Positions 55,041-64,000 of a stretch of DNA of 64,000 bases are shown here, piece by piece (position 1 is the first letter of the stretch; each line of letters begins with the position of its first letter). The stretch is from Verrucomicrobiia bacterium (GTDB lineage: Bacteria > Verrucomicrobiota > Verrucomicrobiia > Limisphaerales > JAEYXS01), in contig DASWYF010000022.1 in assembly GCA_036405135.1 (NCBI GenBank), positions 248,001-312,000 on the forward strand, in the 5' to 3' direction. The translations under genes were made by a program, and so were the position numbers. Below the pieces are notes generated by a model. It had not been told where the DNA came from. It saw only the letters and a program-made list of their open reading frames with translations, and did no database searches.

Positions 55041-55059
55041 CTGGAAAAAACTGTCAACA

Positions 55060-56394
55060 TCACGCGATGAGGTCGTGCAGCACCTCGCCGCCGTCCACGA
55101 TCTCGATCGGACGGGCGCCGGGGGCCATGAGTTCCTTCTCGGCGTCGATGCCGATCTGGTGATAAACCGTCTTGGCGTAGCTCTCGACGGACACCGGATT
55201 CTCATCCGGTTCAGCGCCCGTCGGGTCAGAGGAGCCGTAAACCATGCCGCGCTTGATGCCGCCACCGGCCATCGCGATGCTGAACACTTTCGGCCAGTGA
55301 TCGCGACCGGCGGTTTTGTTGATCATCGGCGTACGGCCAAATTCCGAGGTGACCATCACCAGCGTGGAGTCCAGCATGCCGCGTTCATCGAGATCACGGA
55401 TGAGGCGGGCGAATGCCTGGTCGAACTGCGGCATCGTGCGGTCCATCGCGTTCTTGATGTTGTCATGGTGATCCCAACCACCGTAGGTGAGGGACACGAA
55501 ACGGACACCCGATTCCACCAGGCGGCGGGCGAGTAGCATGCGCTGGCCAGCCGTGTTTCGGCCATATTCATCACGCAGTTTCGCATTTTCCTTATCGATG
55601 TTGAAGGCGTCGCGTGCCTTGTCGGACGAGATCATCGCGTAAGCGCGTTGATAGAAGGAATCCATGCCGGAGAGGGCATCGGACTTCTCAAGCGAACTGA
55701 AGTGCGCGTCCACCGCCTCACGCATCGTCCGGCGTTGGGCGAAGCGTTCATCCGTGACGCCCTTCGGCAAGGTGAGATCACGGACGGCGAAATTGCCATT
55801 GGCCGGATCGCTGCCGAGGCTGAACGGACCGTAAGCGGAACCGAGGTAACCGGTGCCTGCATAAGGATTCGAGACGCTGGGCACGGCCACATACGGCGGC
55901 AGGTTCTCGCGGGAACCCAACTCATGCGACACCACGGAGCCGAAGCTCGGGAATTGCAGGGCGGGACTGGGGCGGTAACCCGTGAACATGTTGTGCGTGC
56001 CACGCTCGTGGGCGGCTTCGCCATGGGTCATCGAGCGGATGACCGTTAGTTTGTCCGCGATGGCCGCGGTGTTCTTCAGGTGTTCGCTGAAATATTCGCC
56101 CTCGATCTTCGTCTTCACCGTGCCCAAGGGGCCGCGGTATTCGATCGGCGAACCGATCTTCGGGTCCCAAGATTCCTGATGGGCCATGCCACCGGGGAGG
56201 TAAATCTGGATGACGGACTTGGCCTGGCCGGCTTTGCCGCCAAGTTTTTGGCCTTGCTTGGCCGCTGCCTTCACTGCGTTCGGCAGAGTCAGACCAAAGG
56301 TACCCAGCAAGCCGACGAAGAGGAATTCGCGACGGTTGGGACGCCAGATATGGTCACGGCTGTTGCACCAGCCGCCTAGGTTTTGGTTGCTCAT
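55060..56394 (-). CDS. DUF1501 family protein, Tat-exported
   Basis: A 444-aa protein related to arylsulfatase/alkaline-phosphatase-fold enzymes. A twin-arginine signal is present at residues 19-45 (PNRREFLFVGLLGTFGL), so it is exported folded. Family features are IQIYLPGGMAHQESWDPK, ARLIRDLDERGMLDSTLVMV, TSEFGRTPMINKTAGRDHWP. DUF1501 proteins lie next to DUF1549/DUF1553 genes in Planctomycetota and Verrucomicrobiota; substrate unknown. It is the first gene of the trio, preceded by a 317-base spacer. Confidence 0.93.
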   Translation of the reverse strand: MSNQNLGGWCNSRDHIWRPNRREFLFVGLLGTFGLTLPNAVKAAAKQGQKLGGKAGQAKSVIQIYLPGGMAHQESWDPKIGSPIEYRGPLGTVKTKIEGEYFSEHLKNTAAIADKLTVIRSMTHGEAAHERGTHNMFTGYRPSPALQFPSFGSVVSHELGSRENLPPYVAVPSVSNPYAGTGYLGSAYGPFSLGSDPANGNFAVRDLTLPKGVTDERFAQRRTMREAVDAHFSSLEKSDALSGMDSFYQRAYAMISSDKARDAFNIDKENAKLRDEYGRNTAGQRMLLARRLVESGVRFVSLTYGGWDHHDNIKNAMDRTMPQFDQAFARLIRDLDERGMLDSTLVMVTSEFGRTPMINKTAGRDHWPKVFSIAMAGGGIKRGMVYGSSDPTGAEPDENPVSVESYAKTVYHQIGIDAEKELMAPGARPIEIVDGGEVLHDLIA

Positions 56395-56711
56395 ATTTAC
56401 CTATGGTTGTGTTGATTAGGGCTTGGGACAGTATAAAACTTTATTCTCGGCCTATTGCAACTCGCAACTCTGCCTGTTTTTCATTTTTTCGCTGTGTGCT
56501 GCCAACCCTATATGCACACTAGCTCCTTAGATTCGACGGGCCATGACCATAATAGGTTACGACCATTGTTTGCCCGGTTTCAAACCAGGCGGTGTCAACA
56601 CATTCAGACGCCCTTCAATGACGCTTATTCATTCAGTCGTAAAAATTATTTCAAAAATATATAAAAACTTTTTTTGGCCCCGCTTGTTTAAGTGCCGCAA
56701 TTCCGCTCGTT
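56395..56711. other. AT-rich spacer upstream of the DUF1501 gene
   Basis: 317 bases with no credible gene. It contains AT-rich runs near 56640-56670. On the minus strand, TATACT (56430-56435) could be a -10 element with TTGCAA (56455-56460) as a poorly spaced -35. No conserved site was recognised. Confidence 0.45.
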
Positions 56712-57977
56712 TTACTTAACTAGCTCTACCGCAAAGAGTTTTGTGCCGTCGCGCACGTATAGCTTGCCGTCTGAGTAAGCCGGGTAACTCCAAGTTTTAC
56801 CGCAGGCTTGTAGCCGCCCAAGTTCGTCGTACTTCGTCGGATCGACCTTTAAAAGGCGTAACTCGCCCGTATCACTCATCACTAGTAGTTTATCTAGGAA
56901 AGCCATGACGGAGGCGTAATCGCCAAAGCCCGGTTGATTCCATTTCACTTCACCGGTCTTGAAATCAATGCACAGAAACTCAGTCTTGCTGCCCGGCCCA
57001 AGCCCATACAGATAGCCATTCACCAATACCGGAGTGGCGATGTTGATCTTCAGGGTCGGATTTTTCCACTCCTCAGTTGCCTGCAACCCGTTGGCTCCCT
57101 TTGAGATGCGGAATTTGATGAGGCCGATGGTGTGAGAGGCAACCGTGACCGTATCCCCATCTATGATAGGAGTAACTATGTGGCGCTTGGCACCGCTCTT
57201 GAGGGGAGTGCGCCAGAGGACTTTGCCGGTGGCGATATCGGCACCGAGCAGGGCATCCGCACTGAACCAAATCACCTGTTTCACGCCTGACAGTGTCGCC
57301 ACTACGAGCGAAGCATAAGCGGCGTTATCCTGACCGGCCTTCCAGAGCACCTTGCCCGTGTTCTTGTCGAAGCAAACAAGCGCCCCGCCTTCCGGACTGC
57401 CCACCGGGAGGAACAGGCGATTGCCATCGATGACACCGGAACCATTGTTTCCATGGCGGCGCGCGGCGGTTTCCTTGGCGGCCGGATCGTTCTGGTTCAG
57501 GAAGAAAGTTGCCCCGAAATCCTTGGCAAAACTGATCTTCCACACCGTCTTGCCATCCTTGAGCGAGAGACAACTGAACTCGCCGTTGCAGGACTGCACG
57601 TAGGCCTTGTCGCCATCGATCATCGGTGTGCAGCGCGGGCCGGGACCATAGGTGTTGCGGAAATCGACCGATTCGGCAAAAGGCACCGACCAGAGTTTCT
57701 TGCCGGTGGTGATATCCACGGCGTTCGCCACCTCCTGTTTGTTTTGCTCATCCAGATACACGAGCGTTTTCCCGGCGATGACCGGGGAGGCCTGGCCATT
57801 GCCCACATCAAGCCGCCAGATGGGGGTGGTGGAGGGTGGCAGTGCGGTCAACGTGCGCGAAGTTTCGGTCACGATGCCCGCCCGGTTCGGTCCACGCCAC
57901 TGCGGCCAGTCGGCGGAAGCCATCAGACAGGGCAGCACAGACGCCAGGCAAAGCGCTTTTTTGAGGATTGGTTTCAT
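56712..57977 (-). CDS. Exported PQQ-like beta-propeller repeat protein
   Basis: A 421-aa protein with a signal peptide (residues 1-22, ending LMASADW) opening with DWPQWRGPNRAGI, common in this family. Repeats of the PQQ/BamB-like blade type follow (TGKKLWSVPF, DGKTVWKISF, TGKVLWKAGQD, TGKVLWRTPL, TGEVKWNQPG). These propellers are typically periplasmic; no PQQ-binding residues could be assigned, so the enzyme role is unknown. The start at 57977 (MKPILKKAL) fits the signal peptide; upstream in-frame codons belong to spacer. The gene stands alone, 228 bases from the tRNA. Confidence 0.88.
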   Translation of the reverse strand: MKPILKKALCLASVLPCLMASADWPQWRGPNRAGIVTETSRTLTALPPSTTPIWRLDVGNGQASPVIAGKTLVYLDEQNKQEVANAVDITTGKKLWSVPFAESVDFRNTYGPGPRCTPMIDGDKAYVQSCNGEFSCLSLKDGKTVWKISFAKDFGATFFLNQNDPAAKETAARRHGNNGSGVIDGNRLFLPVGSPEGGALVCFDKNTGKVLWKAGQDNAAYASLVVATLSGVKQVIWFSADALLGADIATGKVLWRTPLKSGAKRHIVTPIIDGDTVTVASHTIGLIKFRISKGANGLQATEEWKNPTLKINIATPVLVNGYLYGLGPGSKTEFLCIDFKTGEVKWNQPGFGDYASVMAFLDKLLVMSDTGELRLLKVDPTKYDELGRLQACGKTWSYPAYSDGKLYVRDGTKLFAVELVK

Positions 57978-58204
57978 GGTGGGTCGATTGTTTGGCGAAT
58001 CTTGGACGGGATACTGTTGGGGGCCATTCAGGTCAAGACTTGTAAAGTTGAAGTCATACCTGCATTGGTTCTTGTATGATATCGAGGTCCGTATAGCCGG
58101 CTTCATAGGATGAAATTTCCCCTAAAAAGTATCTTGCTTTGACTGAGGCGGGTACCTACTGTTCTCGCCACTCGACGCTGGTTCGCCGGTGCGAGTATAT
58201 GGTT

Positions 58205-58279
58205 GCGTGCTTAGCTCAGTGGTAGAGCATTACCTTCACACGGTAGGGGTCGCAGGTTCGAAACCTGCAGCGCGCACCA
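58205..58279 (+). tRNA. tRNA-Val (anticodon CAC)
   Basis: A complete cloverleaf: acceptor GCGTGCT pairs with AGCGCGC (one G-U), D arm GCTC/GAGC, anticodon stem TTACC/GGTAG with loop TTCACAC giving anticodon CAC, T arm GCAGG-TTCGAAA-CCTGC, and an encoded CCA end. Confidence 0.96.
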
Positions 58280-58373
58280 TCCTTCTGGATCAAAGACTCC
58301 CGCAAAAATCGCACAAGTTTCTGCGCCTGCTGACAACAAAACTAACAACGCATCCGATCGATTCGTTGTCTTT

Positions 58374-60287
58374 TCACACACCCTTCGCGAGCTCGATCCA
58401 GAAGCGGCTGCCTTGGTTGGGTTGAGATTCCAAACCCATTTGTCCCCCCATTCGCTCGACGCCTTTGCGCACGATCGCCAGACCGATGCCGGTTCCCGGG
58501 TATTGCTCTCCATTCATCCGTTCAAAGACGCGGAAGATCCGTTCCTGCTGATCGGACGGGATGCCGATGCCGTTATCCGCGATCCAGATGCGCACGGTAT
58601 CACCCTGTTCTGTTGTCCAAAAACGGATAGTAGGCGTGACTCCCGGGGTCATGAATTTGAGGGCATTGCCCAGCAGGTTGGCGAAGCATTGTGACAAGGT
58701 CGCTTCGTGGGCCAGCACGGAGGGCAGGGGACGAATGGTTTCGATCCATGCTTTCGTCTGCTCGATCTGGCTGGCGCATTGCAGCAGGGCGCTATCCCAC
58801 GCCGCTTCGATCGGGATTTTTTTCAGGCTCATCGCCGTCTGGGACACGCGGCCGAAAGCGAGCAGGTCCAGCAGCAGCCGGTCCATGAACTCCGAGGATC
58901 CCTGGATACGGCTGAGCAGATACAGCGCCTCATTGTTCAGCGCAGCGGAGTGTTCTTTGTTGAGCAACTGGGAATAGCCGTAGATGGCGCGCAAGGGTGC
59001 GCGCAGGTCATGCGCGATGGAATAGGCGAATGCTTCCAGTTGTTCATTGGCCTGGCGCAATTCATGGGTGCGTTCGGTGACCGCCTGTTCCAGCTTCGCT
59101 GCATTGTTCTTGCGGTCCGTGACATCGATGCAGGAACCGATGAAACCGTTGAACTGCCCATCTGAATCTTGGCGGGGAACTGCCGTGACCAGCAACCAGC
59201 GGTATTCACCATCATGGCGTTTCAAACGATATTCCGCGGTGAAGGGTTGACGGCCCTCCAAGGCTGCAAGATGTGACTTGAGGCAATGTTCCCGGTCCTC
59301 GGGGTGGACGTTCTCGCACCAGCCGGTGCCGATGTCCTGGGGCAATGTGCGTCCGGCAAAAGTGAGCCACGCCTGATTGAACCAGCTCCATGATTTATCC
59401 GGTCCGCTGAGCCAGATCAGCACGGGCGCGGCATTCGCCATCAGGCGAAACCGCTCCTCGCTTTCGCGCAACGCATTCTCCGCCGCTTTGCGCTCAGAGA
59501 TGTCCACGCCGGTGGCTTGCGCGTCCGTCCATCGGCCTGACGCATCAAACTCAATGGCGCGAACGGTCCAGAGAATCCAGCGCATGCCCACACCGGATTT
59601 GAAGCGGGCCTCAAAGCGCGTCTCGGGCAATTCGGCGATCAGGCTTTGCAAGGCTTCCTCGGCAGTCTGGATATCCGTTTCCGGAAAGAAATCCCACAGG
59701 CGCTGGCCGATCGCCGGGCCTTGGTCTTTACTGCACCATTTGGTGAAAGCGGGATTTACAAATCGGATGATGCCCTCGGCATTGAACCGGCAGATCATCT
59801 CCGATTGCGTCTCGACCACGGCGCGGTATCTCTCCTCGCTAACTTTGATTTCCCGTGCGAGACGGGCGTGTTTTTCAGCGGCTAGCTGCAATTCATTTCT
59901 TTGCCGGGCGAGTTCAAAGAAAACATCCGCCTTGGCTTGAAGGATCTGGGGGTCGATCGGCTTGAAGAGAAAATCCACAGCCCCAAGTTCATAGCCCCGG
60001 AAACGGCGTTGATGGTCCGTGGCGCCAGCGGTTACGAAGATGATGGGAATATGGCGTGTCCGCGCCGTTCCGCGCATCAGTTCAGCGAGTTCAAAACCGC
60101 TCATACCCGGCATTTGCACATCCAGAAATACCAGGGCGACTTCATGCACGAGCAACAGTTCCAAGGCTTCCGGGCCGGATTTGGCGGAGAGAAGCTCCAA
60201 GCCGTCCTGCTCCAGCAGGGCTGCGAGAGCGAGGAGGTTTCCCTCCAGGTCATCAACCAATAGAAATTTTACGTTCTTAACGGGCAT
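58374..60287 (-). CDS. Receiver-PAS-PAS histidine kinase
   Basis: A 637-aa cytoplasmic kinase. The N-terminal receiver has Asp56 (FLDVQMPGMSG) and Lys in FLFKPID. A coiled-coil linker (about 120-150) precedes two PAS domains (about 150-270 and 275-395, the second with the PAC motif). HisKA follows with the phosphorylated histidine in AYSIAHDLRAPLRAIYGY, a phytochrome-type variant, and an HATPase (about 520-635; DNGIGIPSD, GTGIGLAIVRKG). Its start overlaps the CheB gene end by 11 bases, so it is cotranscribed with it. It may receive phosphate from the hybrid kinase upstream. Confidence 0.9.
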   Translation of the reverse strand: MPVKNVKFLLVDDLEGNLLALAALLEQDGLELLSAKSGPEALELLLVHEVALVFLDVQMPGMSGFELAELMRGTARTRHIPIIFVTAGATDHQRRFRGYELGAVDFLFKPIDPQILQAKADVFFELARQRNELQLAAEKHARLAREIKVSEERYRAVVETQSEMICRFNAEGIIRFVNPAFTKWCSKDQGPAIGQRLWDFFPETDIQTAEEALQSLIAELPETRFEARFKSGVGMRWILWTVRAIEFDASGRWTDAQATGVDISERKAAENALRESEERFRLMANAAPVLIWLSGPDKSWSWFNQAWLTFAGRTLPQDIGTGWCENVHPEDREHCLKSHLAALEGRQPFTAEYRLKRHDGEYRWLLVTAVPRQDSDGQFNGFIGSCIDVTDRKNNAAKLEQAVTERTHELRQANEQLEAFAYSIAHDLRAPLRAIYGYSQLLNKEHSAALNNEALYLLSRIQGSSEFMDRLLLDLLAFGRVSQTAMSLKKIPIEAAWDSALLQCASQIEQTKAWIETIRPLPSVLAHEATLSQCFANLLGNALKFMTPGVTPTIRFWTTEQGDTVRIWIADNGIGIPSDQQERIFRVFERMNGEQYPGTGIGLAIVRKGVERMGGQMGLESQPNQGSRFWIELAKGV

Positions 60288-60918
60288 CGCTATTTTTTAC
60301 GTGGCACAAGTTTTGGAGAGTTTCGAAGATCTCCGGCAGACTCAAACTTTGAGCTTCCGGACACGCTTCCAAGGCAGATGTAGGCATGACAAACGCCTCA
60401 GCCAGTTGAGGCGATTGCACGAGTGCCGATCCACCCGCATCAACGATGGCCCGCAAGCCTTTGGCACCATCGCTATTGGCTCCGCTCAGGATGATGCCCG
60501 CCAATCGTGCCCCATGGGCATCGGCTGCGGATTCAAACAGCACATCGATGGAAGGGCGCGAAAAATTCAGCGGTTCATCACTGGAGAGAGAAAGAGAGCC
60601 ATCTTGTTCGAGGAGGACATGATAATTCGGCGGTGCGAAGTAAACCGTGCCGGGCATCGTTGGTTCTTTGTCCTCCGCCTCCTTCACGGTCAACTGGCAT
60701 TTCGCGGCGAACAGCGCAGGCATCGCGCTTTTCTGATCGGGCGGAAGATGTATGACGATGATGATGGGCGCTGGGAAATCCGCAGGAAATAAAGGCAGCA
60801 ACTTGGAAAGCGCGTCCACTGCTCCCGCTGAAGCACCGATGACGACGGCTTCCAAGGATGCGTCATCGTCTGGCATCACTTCGGTCGGCTCACTTTTTTT
60901 GATAGATTCGCTCATCAC
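60277..60918 (-). CDS. CheB-type methylesterase domain protein
   Basis: A 213-aa stand-alone CheB catalytic domain. The triad is visible as Ser30 (VIGASAGAVDAL), His57 (VIVIHLPPDQ) and Asp150 (ILSGANSDGAKGL). In chemotaxis CheB removes methyl groups from glutamates on receptors; here there is no N-terminal receiver and no receptor nearby, so a different target is likely. It overlaps both neighbours, CheR upstream by 29 bases and the PAS kinase downstream by 11. Confidence 0.9.
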   Translation of the reverse strand: MMSESIKKSEPTEVMPDDDASLEAVVIGASAGAVDALSKLLPLFPADFPAPIIIVIHLPPDQKSAMPALFAAKCQLTVKEAEDKEPTMPGTVYFAPPNYHVLLEQDGSLSLSSDEPLNFSRPSIDVLFESAADAHGARLAGIILSGANSDGAKGLRAIVDAGGSALVQSPQLAEAFVMPTSALEACPEAQSLSLPEIFETLQNLCHVKNSDAR

Positions 60919-61720
60919 GGTTCAGTTCAGAAAAAGCTTCATGATGTGAAGAGAAACGCAAGTTCTCCCGCGCGCCCAGACCGAGAAAACCTTTTCGGAT
61001 CAAGGCATCCTTGAACAGGCCGATGGCGCGATCCTGCAAGTTGCGGTCAAAATAAATCAACACGTTGCGACAGGAGACAAGGTGTACCTCGGCGAAAACG
61101 GCATCGGTCACCAGGCTGTGATCAGAGTAGACGGTGCGCACGCGGAGGCTTTTGTCGAACACGGCCGCACCGTAGGCCGCTGTGTAATATTGAGAGAGCG
61201 AACCGCGGCCGCCGGAGCGGCGGTGATTCAGTGTGAAAGCTGGGATGCGGTCCAGTTCATACACGCCGCTGTCCGCTTTTTTCAGCGCGTCATTGTTGAT
61301 GTCTGTGGCGTAGAACATTGTCCTGTTCTCCAGCCCTTCCTCGCGGAAGAGGATCGCCAGAGAGAGCAATTCCTCGCCACTGCTGCAACCGGCCACCCAA
61401 ACTTTTAGCGAAGGATAAGTGGCCAGGAGCGGCACCACAGTCTCGCGCAGTGCCTTGAAATAAGTGGGGTCACGGAACATCTCGCTGACCTGCACGGTCA
61501 GGAACGGCAGCAGTTGCGGGAAGAGGGCAGGGTCATGAAGCACCTTCTCCTGCATCGCGGAGAAAGAGGCGTAGCCAAAGCGGTCAAGCGCCTGCACCAG
61601 CCGGCGTTTCAACGAAGCGTGAGCATATCCGCGAAAGTCGTAATGGTACTTGTGGAAGATCGCTTCGAGAAGCAGGTGCAGCTCGATATCTTCTGTGGAT
61701 GGAGACTTCGTCGGTTTCAT
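60890..61720 (-). CDS. CheR-type methyltransferase
   Basis: A 276-aa S-adenosylmethionine-dependent methyltransferase of the CheR type. It has the N-terminal helical domain (HKYHYDFRGYAHASLKRRLV), the SAM motif VWVAGCSSGEELLSLAI, the ATDINNDAL segment and the catalytic-domain end LVSCRNVLIYF. The start is ATG 61720 in an ATGA overlap with the hybrid kinase; a GTG at 61732 would add four residues. It is paired with CheB, suggesting a methylation/demethylation switch on an unidentified protein, possibly a kinase of this cluster. Confidence 0.92.
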   Translation of the reverse strand: MKPTKSPSTEDIELHLLLEAIFHKYHYDFRGYAHASLKRRLVQALDRFGYASFSAMQEKVLHDPALFPQLLPFLTVQVSEMFRDPTYFKALRETVVPLLATYPSLKVWVAGCSSGEELLSLAILFREEGLENRTMFYATDINNDALKKADSGVYELDRIPAFTLNHRRSGGRGSLSQYYTAAYGAAVFDKSLRVRTVYSDHSLVTDAVFAEVHLVSCRNVLIYFDRNLQDRAIGLFKDALIRKGFLGLGARENLRFSSHHEAFSELNRDERIYQKK

Positions 61721-64000
61721 CGCGGCATCCACACACGCACGAGTGAGAGCAGTTTATCCACATCCAGCGGCTTGGCCATGTAATCGTTCGCACCAGCCTC
61801 AAGGCATTGCTCCTGGTCGTTTTTCATGGCCTTGGCGGTGAGCGAGATGATCGGGAGCTTCTTCCATTCCGGGCGCTTGCGGATCTCCCGCATCGCGGTC
61901 AGGCCATCCATCTCCGGCATCATCACATCCATCAATACGAGATCCACTCCCTTCTCGGGCATCACTTTCTCCAAGGTCTCGATGGCCTCGCGTCCATTCC
62001 GGGCGATGAGCAGTTTCACGCCATGCGGTTCCAGGAGACTTGTCAGGGCGAAAATATTTCGTACGTCATCTTCCACGATCATGATGCGTTTGCCTTCCAG
62101 CGCGGCATCACGGCTGCGGGCCTGTTGGAGCATCTTCTGCTTCTCCGGCGGCAACTCTTCCACGACCTGATGCAGGAAGAGGGTGACTTCATCCAGCAGG
62201 CGTTCAGGCGATTTCGCACCCTTGATGATGATGGATTTCGAGTAGCGGCGGAGTTTCTGTTCTTCTTCAGAAGACAGTTCGCGTCCGGTATAAACGATGA
62301 CCGGCGGGAACGAATAGGAGTCCTCTTTGCTCAGAGTTTCTAGCAGTGCCAGGCCGGATTGATCGGGCAGGCTCAGGTCGAGCACCATGCAATCGAATGT
62401 CTCGCTCTTCAGGCGCTCAAGGCAATCCGAGGCGGTCTGAGCGCCAACGGTTTCCACGTCAGCAGAGGCGAGCAGTTTCCTGACACTGTCGAGTTGCACC
62501 GCATCGTCTTCCACCACAAGAACGCGCCGCAATTTCTGCGAGAGTTTGATCTCCAGCTTGTCGAAAGCTTCGACGAGCTGTTCGCGTTTGACGGGCTTGA
62601 GCAGATAACCTACGGCGCCCAGTGAGAAGGCGGTCTGCACATAATCGGCTGCAGAGACGACATGGACCGGGATGTGACGCGTGCGGTTATCGTTCTTCAA
62701 GCGGTCCAAGACGGACAGTCCTGAATGATCCGGCAGGCCCACATCCAGCACCACGGCGCTGGGATTGTATTGCAGGGCCAAGGCCACGGCTTCTTCGGCG
62801 GCCACGGCAACGAGGCAGTGGAAGCCAAGTTCCCGGGCGAGATCGTAAACGATGCGGGCAAAGGATTCGTCATCTTCCACCACCAGGATGATGCGGCGAT
62901 CACCGCTGAGTTTTTCGCGGTCATCCTCAAAAGTCCGGGCGCGACGAGGAATGGCTGCTGGAGCGTGATGAGGCGGATGATAAGCAGGAGCCGTGCTTTC
63001 TGTAGAAGCTTTTGGTTTGGAAGCTGGAGTAGGGGATTCTTCCGCCAGCTTCAGCGGCTCGCTGGAGAACTTCACCGGCAGCTGAACGGTGAAGGTGCTG
63101 CCGCTGCCGGGCTCGCTCTTCACGGTGATGCGACCACCCAGCAATGAAACGATCTCACGTGAGATAGAAAGGCCCAGGCCGGTTCCACCATATTTGCGAT
63201 TCGTGGTGCCATCCGCCTGGCAGAACGGTTCAAAGATGATCTGCTGCTGGTGCTTGGGGATGCCGATGCCGGTATCGCGAACGGCAAAGCTGATCTGGTT
63301 GCCGCCTTCGCGAGTGAGTTCCAGTGTGACTTCACCGCGCTCGGTGAATTTGATGGCATTGGCGAGCAAGTTTTTCAGCACCTGTTCGAAACGTTGTGAA
63401 TCCGTCTCGACCTCTTCCGGCACATCGGCTGAGGCATTCACGCGGAAGGTCAGGCCTTTCTGACCGGCGAGAGGCTGGAAGGTGTTGCGCAGATTCTCCA
63501 ACATGCGGGAGATGGAGACTTGCTCCAGATTGATCTCCATTTTGCCGGACTCGATCTTCGAGAGGTCCAGCACATCGTTGATGAGGGCGAGCAAGTCGTT
63601 GCCAGCGGAGTGGATCGTTTGCGCGAACTTCACCTGTTCCGCCGTAAGGTTGGCAGATTTGTTGTCCGCCAGCAGCTTGGCGAGGATCAGCGAGGAATTG
63701 AGCGGCGTGCGCAATTCATGGGACATGTTCGCGAGGAACTCGGACTTGTAACGGCTGGCCTGCTCCACCTCGTGGGAACGTTTCTCCAGTTCATCCTTTG
63801 CCACTCCGAGATCGTCTTTCTGCTTCTCCAGCAGTTGCGTCTGTTCCTCCAGATGTGCGTTGGTCTGTTCCAACTCGGCCTGTTGCTGTTCCAGCCGGGC
63901 TTGTGATTCCTTGAGCGCGCGGCCTTGTTCTTCGAGTTCTTCGTTGGAGACCCGGAGTTCTTCGCTCTGAGCTTGCAGCTCTTCGGCCTGACGTTGCGTT
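61717..64000 (-). CDS. Hybrid histidine kinase, three receivers (N-terminus beyond window)
   Basis: The frame is open to the right edge, so the N-terminal sensor is missing. The first about 75 visible residues are a coiled coil (EELQAQSEELRVSNEELEEQ). HisKA has MSHELRTPLNSS, then an HATPase ([20 protein letters not shown]). Three receivers follow: receiver 1 with VLDVGLPDHSG, receiver 2 with VLDLSLPDQSG, receiver 3 with LMDVMMPEMDG. The coiled coil before HisKA occurs in kinases that sit next to CheR/CheB genes. The stop overlaps the CheR start as ATGA. Ends in VRVWMPR. Confidence 0.9.
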   Translation of the reverse strand, partial: TQRQAEELQAQSEELRVSNEELEEQGRALKESQARLEQQQAELEQTNAHLEEQTQLLEKQKDDLGVAKDELEKRSHEVEQASRYKSEFLANMSHELRTPLNSSLILAKLLADNKSANLTAEQVKFAQTIHSAGNDLLALINDVLDLSKIESGKMEINLEQVSISRMLENLRNTFQPLAGQKGLTFRVNASADVPEEVETDSQRFEQVLKNLLANAIKFTERGEVTLELTREGGNQISFAVRDTGIGIPKHQQQIIFEPFCQADGTTNRKYGGTGLGLSISREIVSLLGGRITVKSEPGSGSTFTVQLPVKFSSEPLKLAEESPTPASKPKASTESTAPAYHPPHHAPAAIPRRARTFEDDREKLSGDRRIILVVEDDESFARIVYDLARELGFHCLVAVAAEEAVALALQYNPSAVVLDVGLPDHSGLSVLDRLKNDNRTRHIPVHVVSAADYVQTAFSLGAVGYLLKPVKREQLVEAFDKLEIKLSQKLRRVLVVEDDAVQLDSVRKLLASADVETVGAQTASDCLERLKSETFDCMVLDLSLPDQSGLALLETLSKEDSYSFPPVIVYTGRELSSEEEQKLRRYSKSIIIKGAKSPERLLDEVTLFLHQVVEELPPEKQKMLQQARSRDAALEGKRIMIVEDDVRNIFALTSLLEPHGVKLLIARNGREAIETLEKVMPEKGVDLVLMDVMMPEMDGLTAMREIRKRPEWKKLPIISLTAKAMKNDQEQCLEAGANDYMAKPLDVDKLLSLVRVWMPR

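Noticed and set aside
58211-58513. Minus-strand frame of 100 codons over the tRNA
   Set aside because: Antisense to tRNA-Val and overlapping the kinase C-terminus; no protein features.

Overview
The window looks like a chromosome segment from a member of the Planctomycetes-Verrucomicrobia group, most likely Verrucomicrobiota. This is inferred from gene content: a DUF1501 / DUF1549-DUF1553 / cytochrome-WD40 trio, a giant delta-60/Ig-like repeat protein, a DUF5069 protein, many hybrid histidine kinases and a cysteine-poor DksA/L33/S18 cluster. No rRNA, CRISPR array or recognisable transposase gene was seen. One tRNA-Val is present. Two genes run off the window: the giant surface protein at the left edge and a hybrid kinase at the right edge.

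Left part (1-10.7 kb): a giant secreted repeat protein, a Tat-type MsrA, a GDSL lipoprotein, a metallophosphatase, and a three-gene 2-oxoacid dehydrogenase operon (E1 alpha, E1 beta, E2; no E3). Then comes a signalling block (10.9-19.1 kb): two multi-domain hybrid kinases with Hpt domains, a double-receiver protein around a degenerate Hpt, and a receiver with a C-terminal four-cysteine motif. None has a DNA-binding output.

Zinc block (19.3-23.6 kb): a DksA-like protein with one of four zinc-finger cysteines, cysteine-depleted L33 and S18, then znuA-znuC-znuB and a Fur/Zur-family regulator, with a Zur-like palindrome before znuA. This reads as a zinc uptake and zinc-sparing locus. It is followed by a MarR-controlled HlyD/ABC-2 efflux operon, a DUF5069 gene, lysS, an HtrA protease and a DnaJ-like protein.

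The 30-37 kb stretch is rich in small palindromic repeats between housekeeping-type genes. From 36.9 to 50.1 kb lies a respiratory complex I operon: nuoA-B-C, toxin-antitoxin pair, nuoD, macro-domain gene, nuoI-H-J-K-L-M-M2-N. It has two tandem NuoM subunits and an enlarged NuoL lateral-helix region, and lacks nuoE, nuoF and nuoG. This is the most interesting system in the window: a two-NuoM complex I whose second NuoM lacks the usual central TM7 lysine, with two foreign-looking insertions in the operon.

Right part (50.2-64 kb): the planctomycete-type cytochrome/WD40, DUF1549-DUF1553 and DUF1501 genes, a PQQ-like propeller protein, tRNA-Val, and a sensory cluster of hybrid kinase, CheR, CheB and a second receiver-PAS-kinase, probably expressed together by start/stop overlaps.
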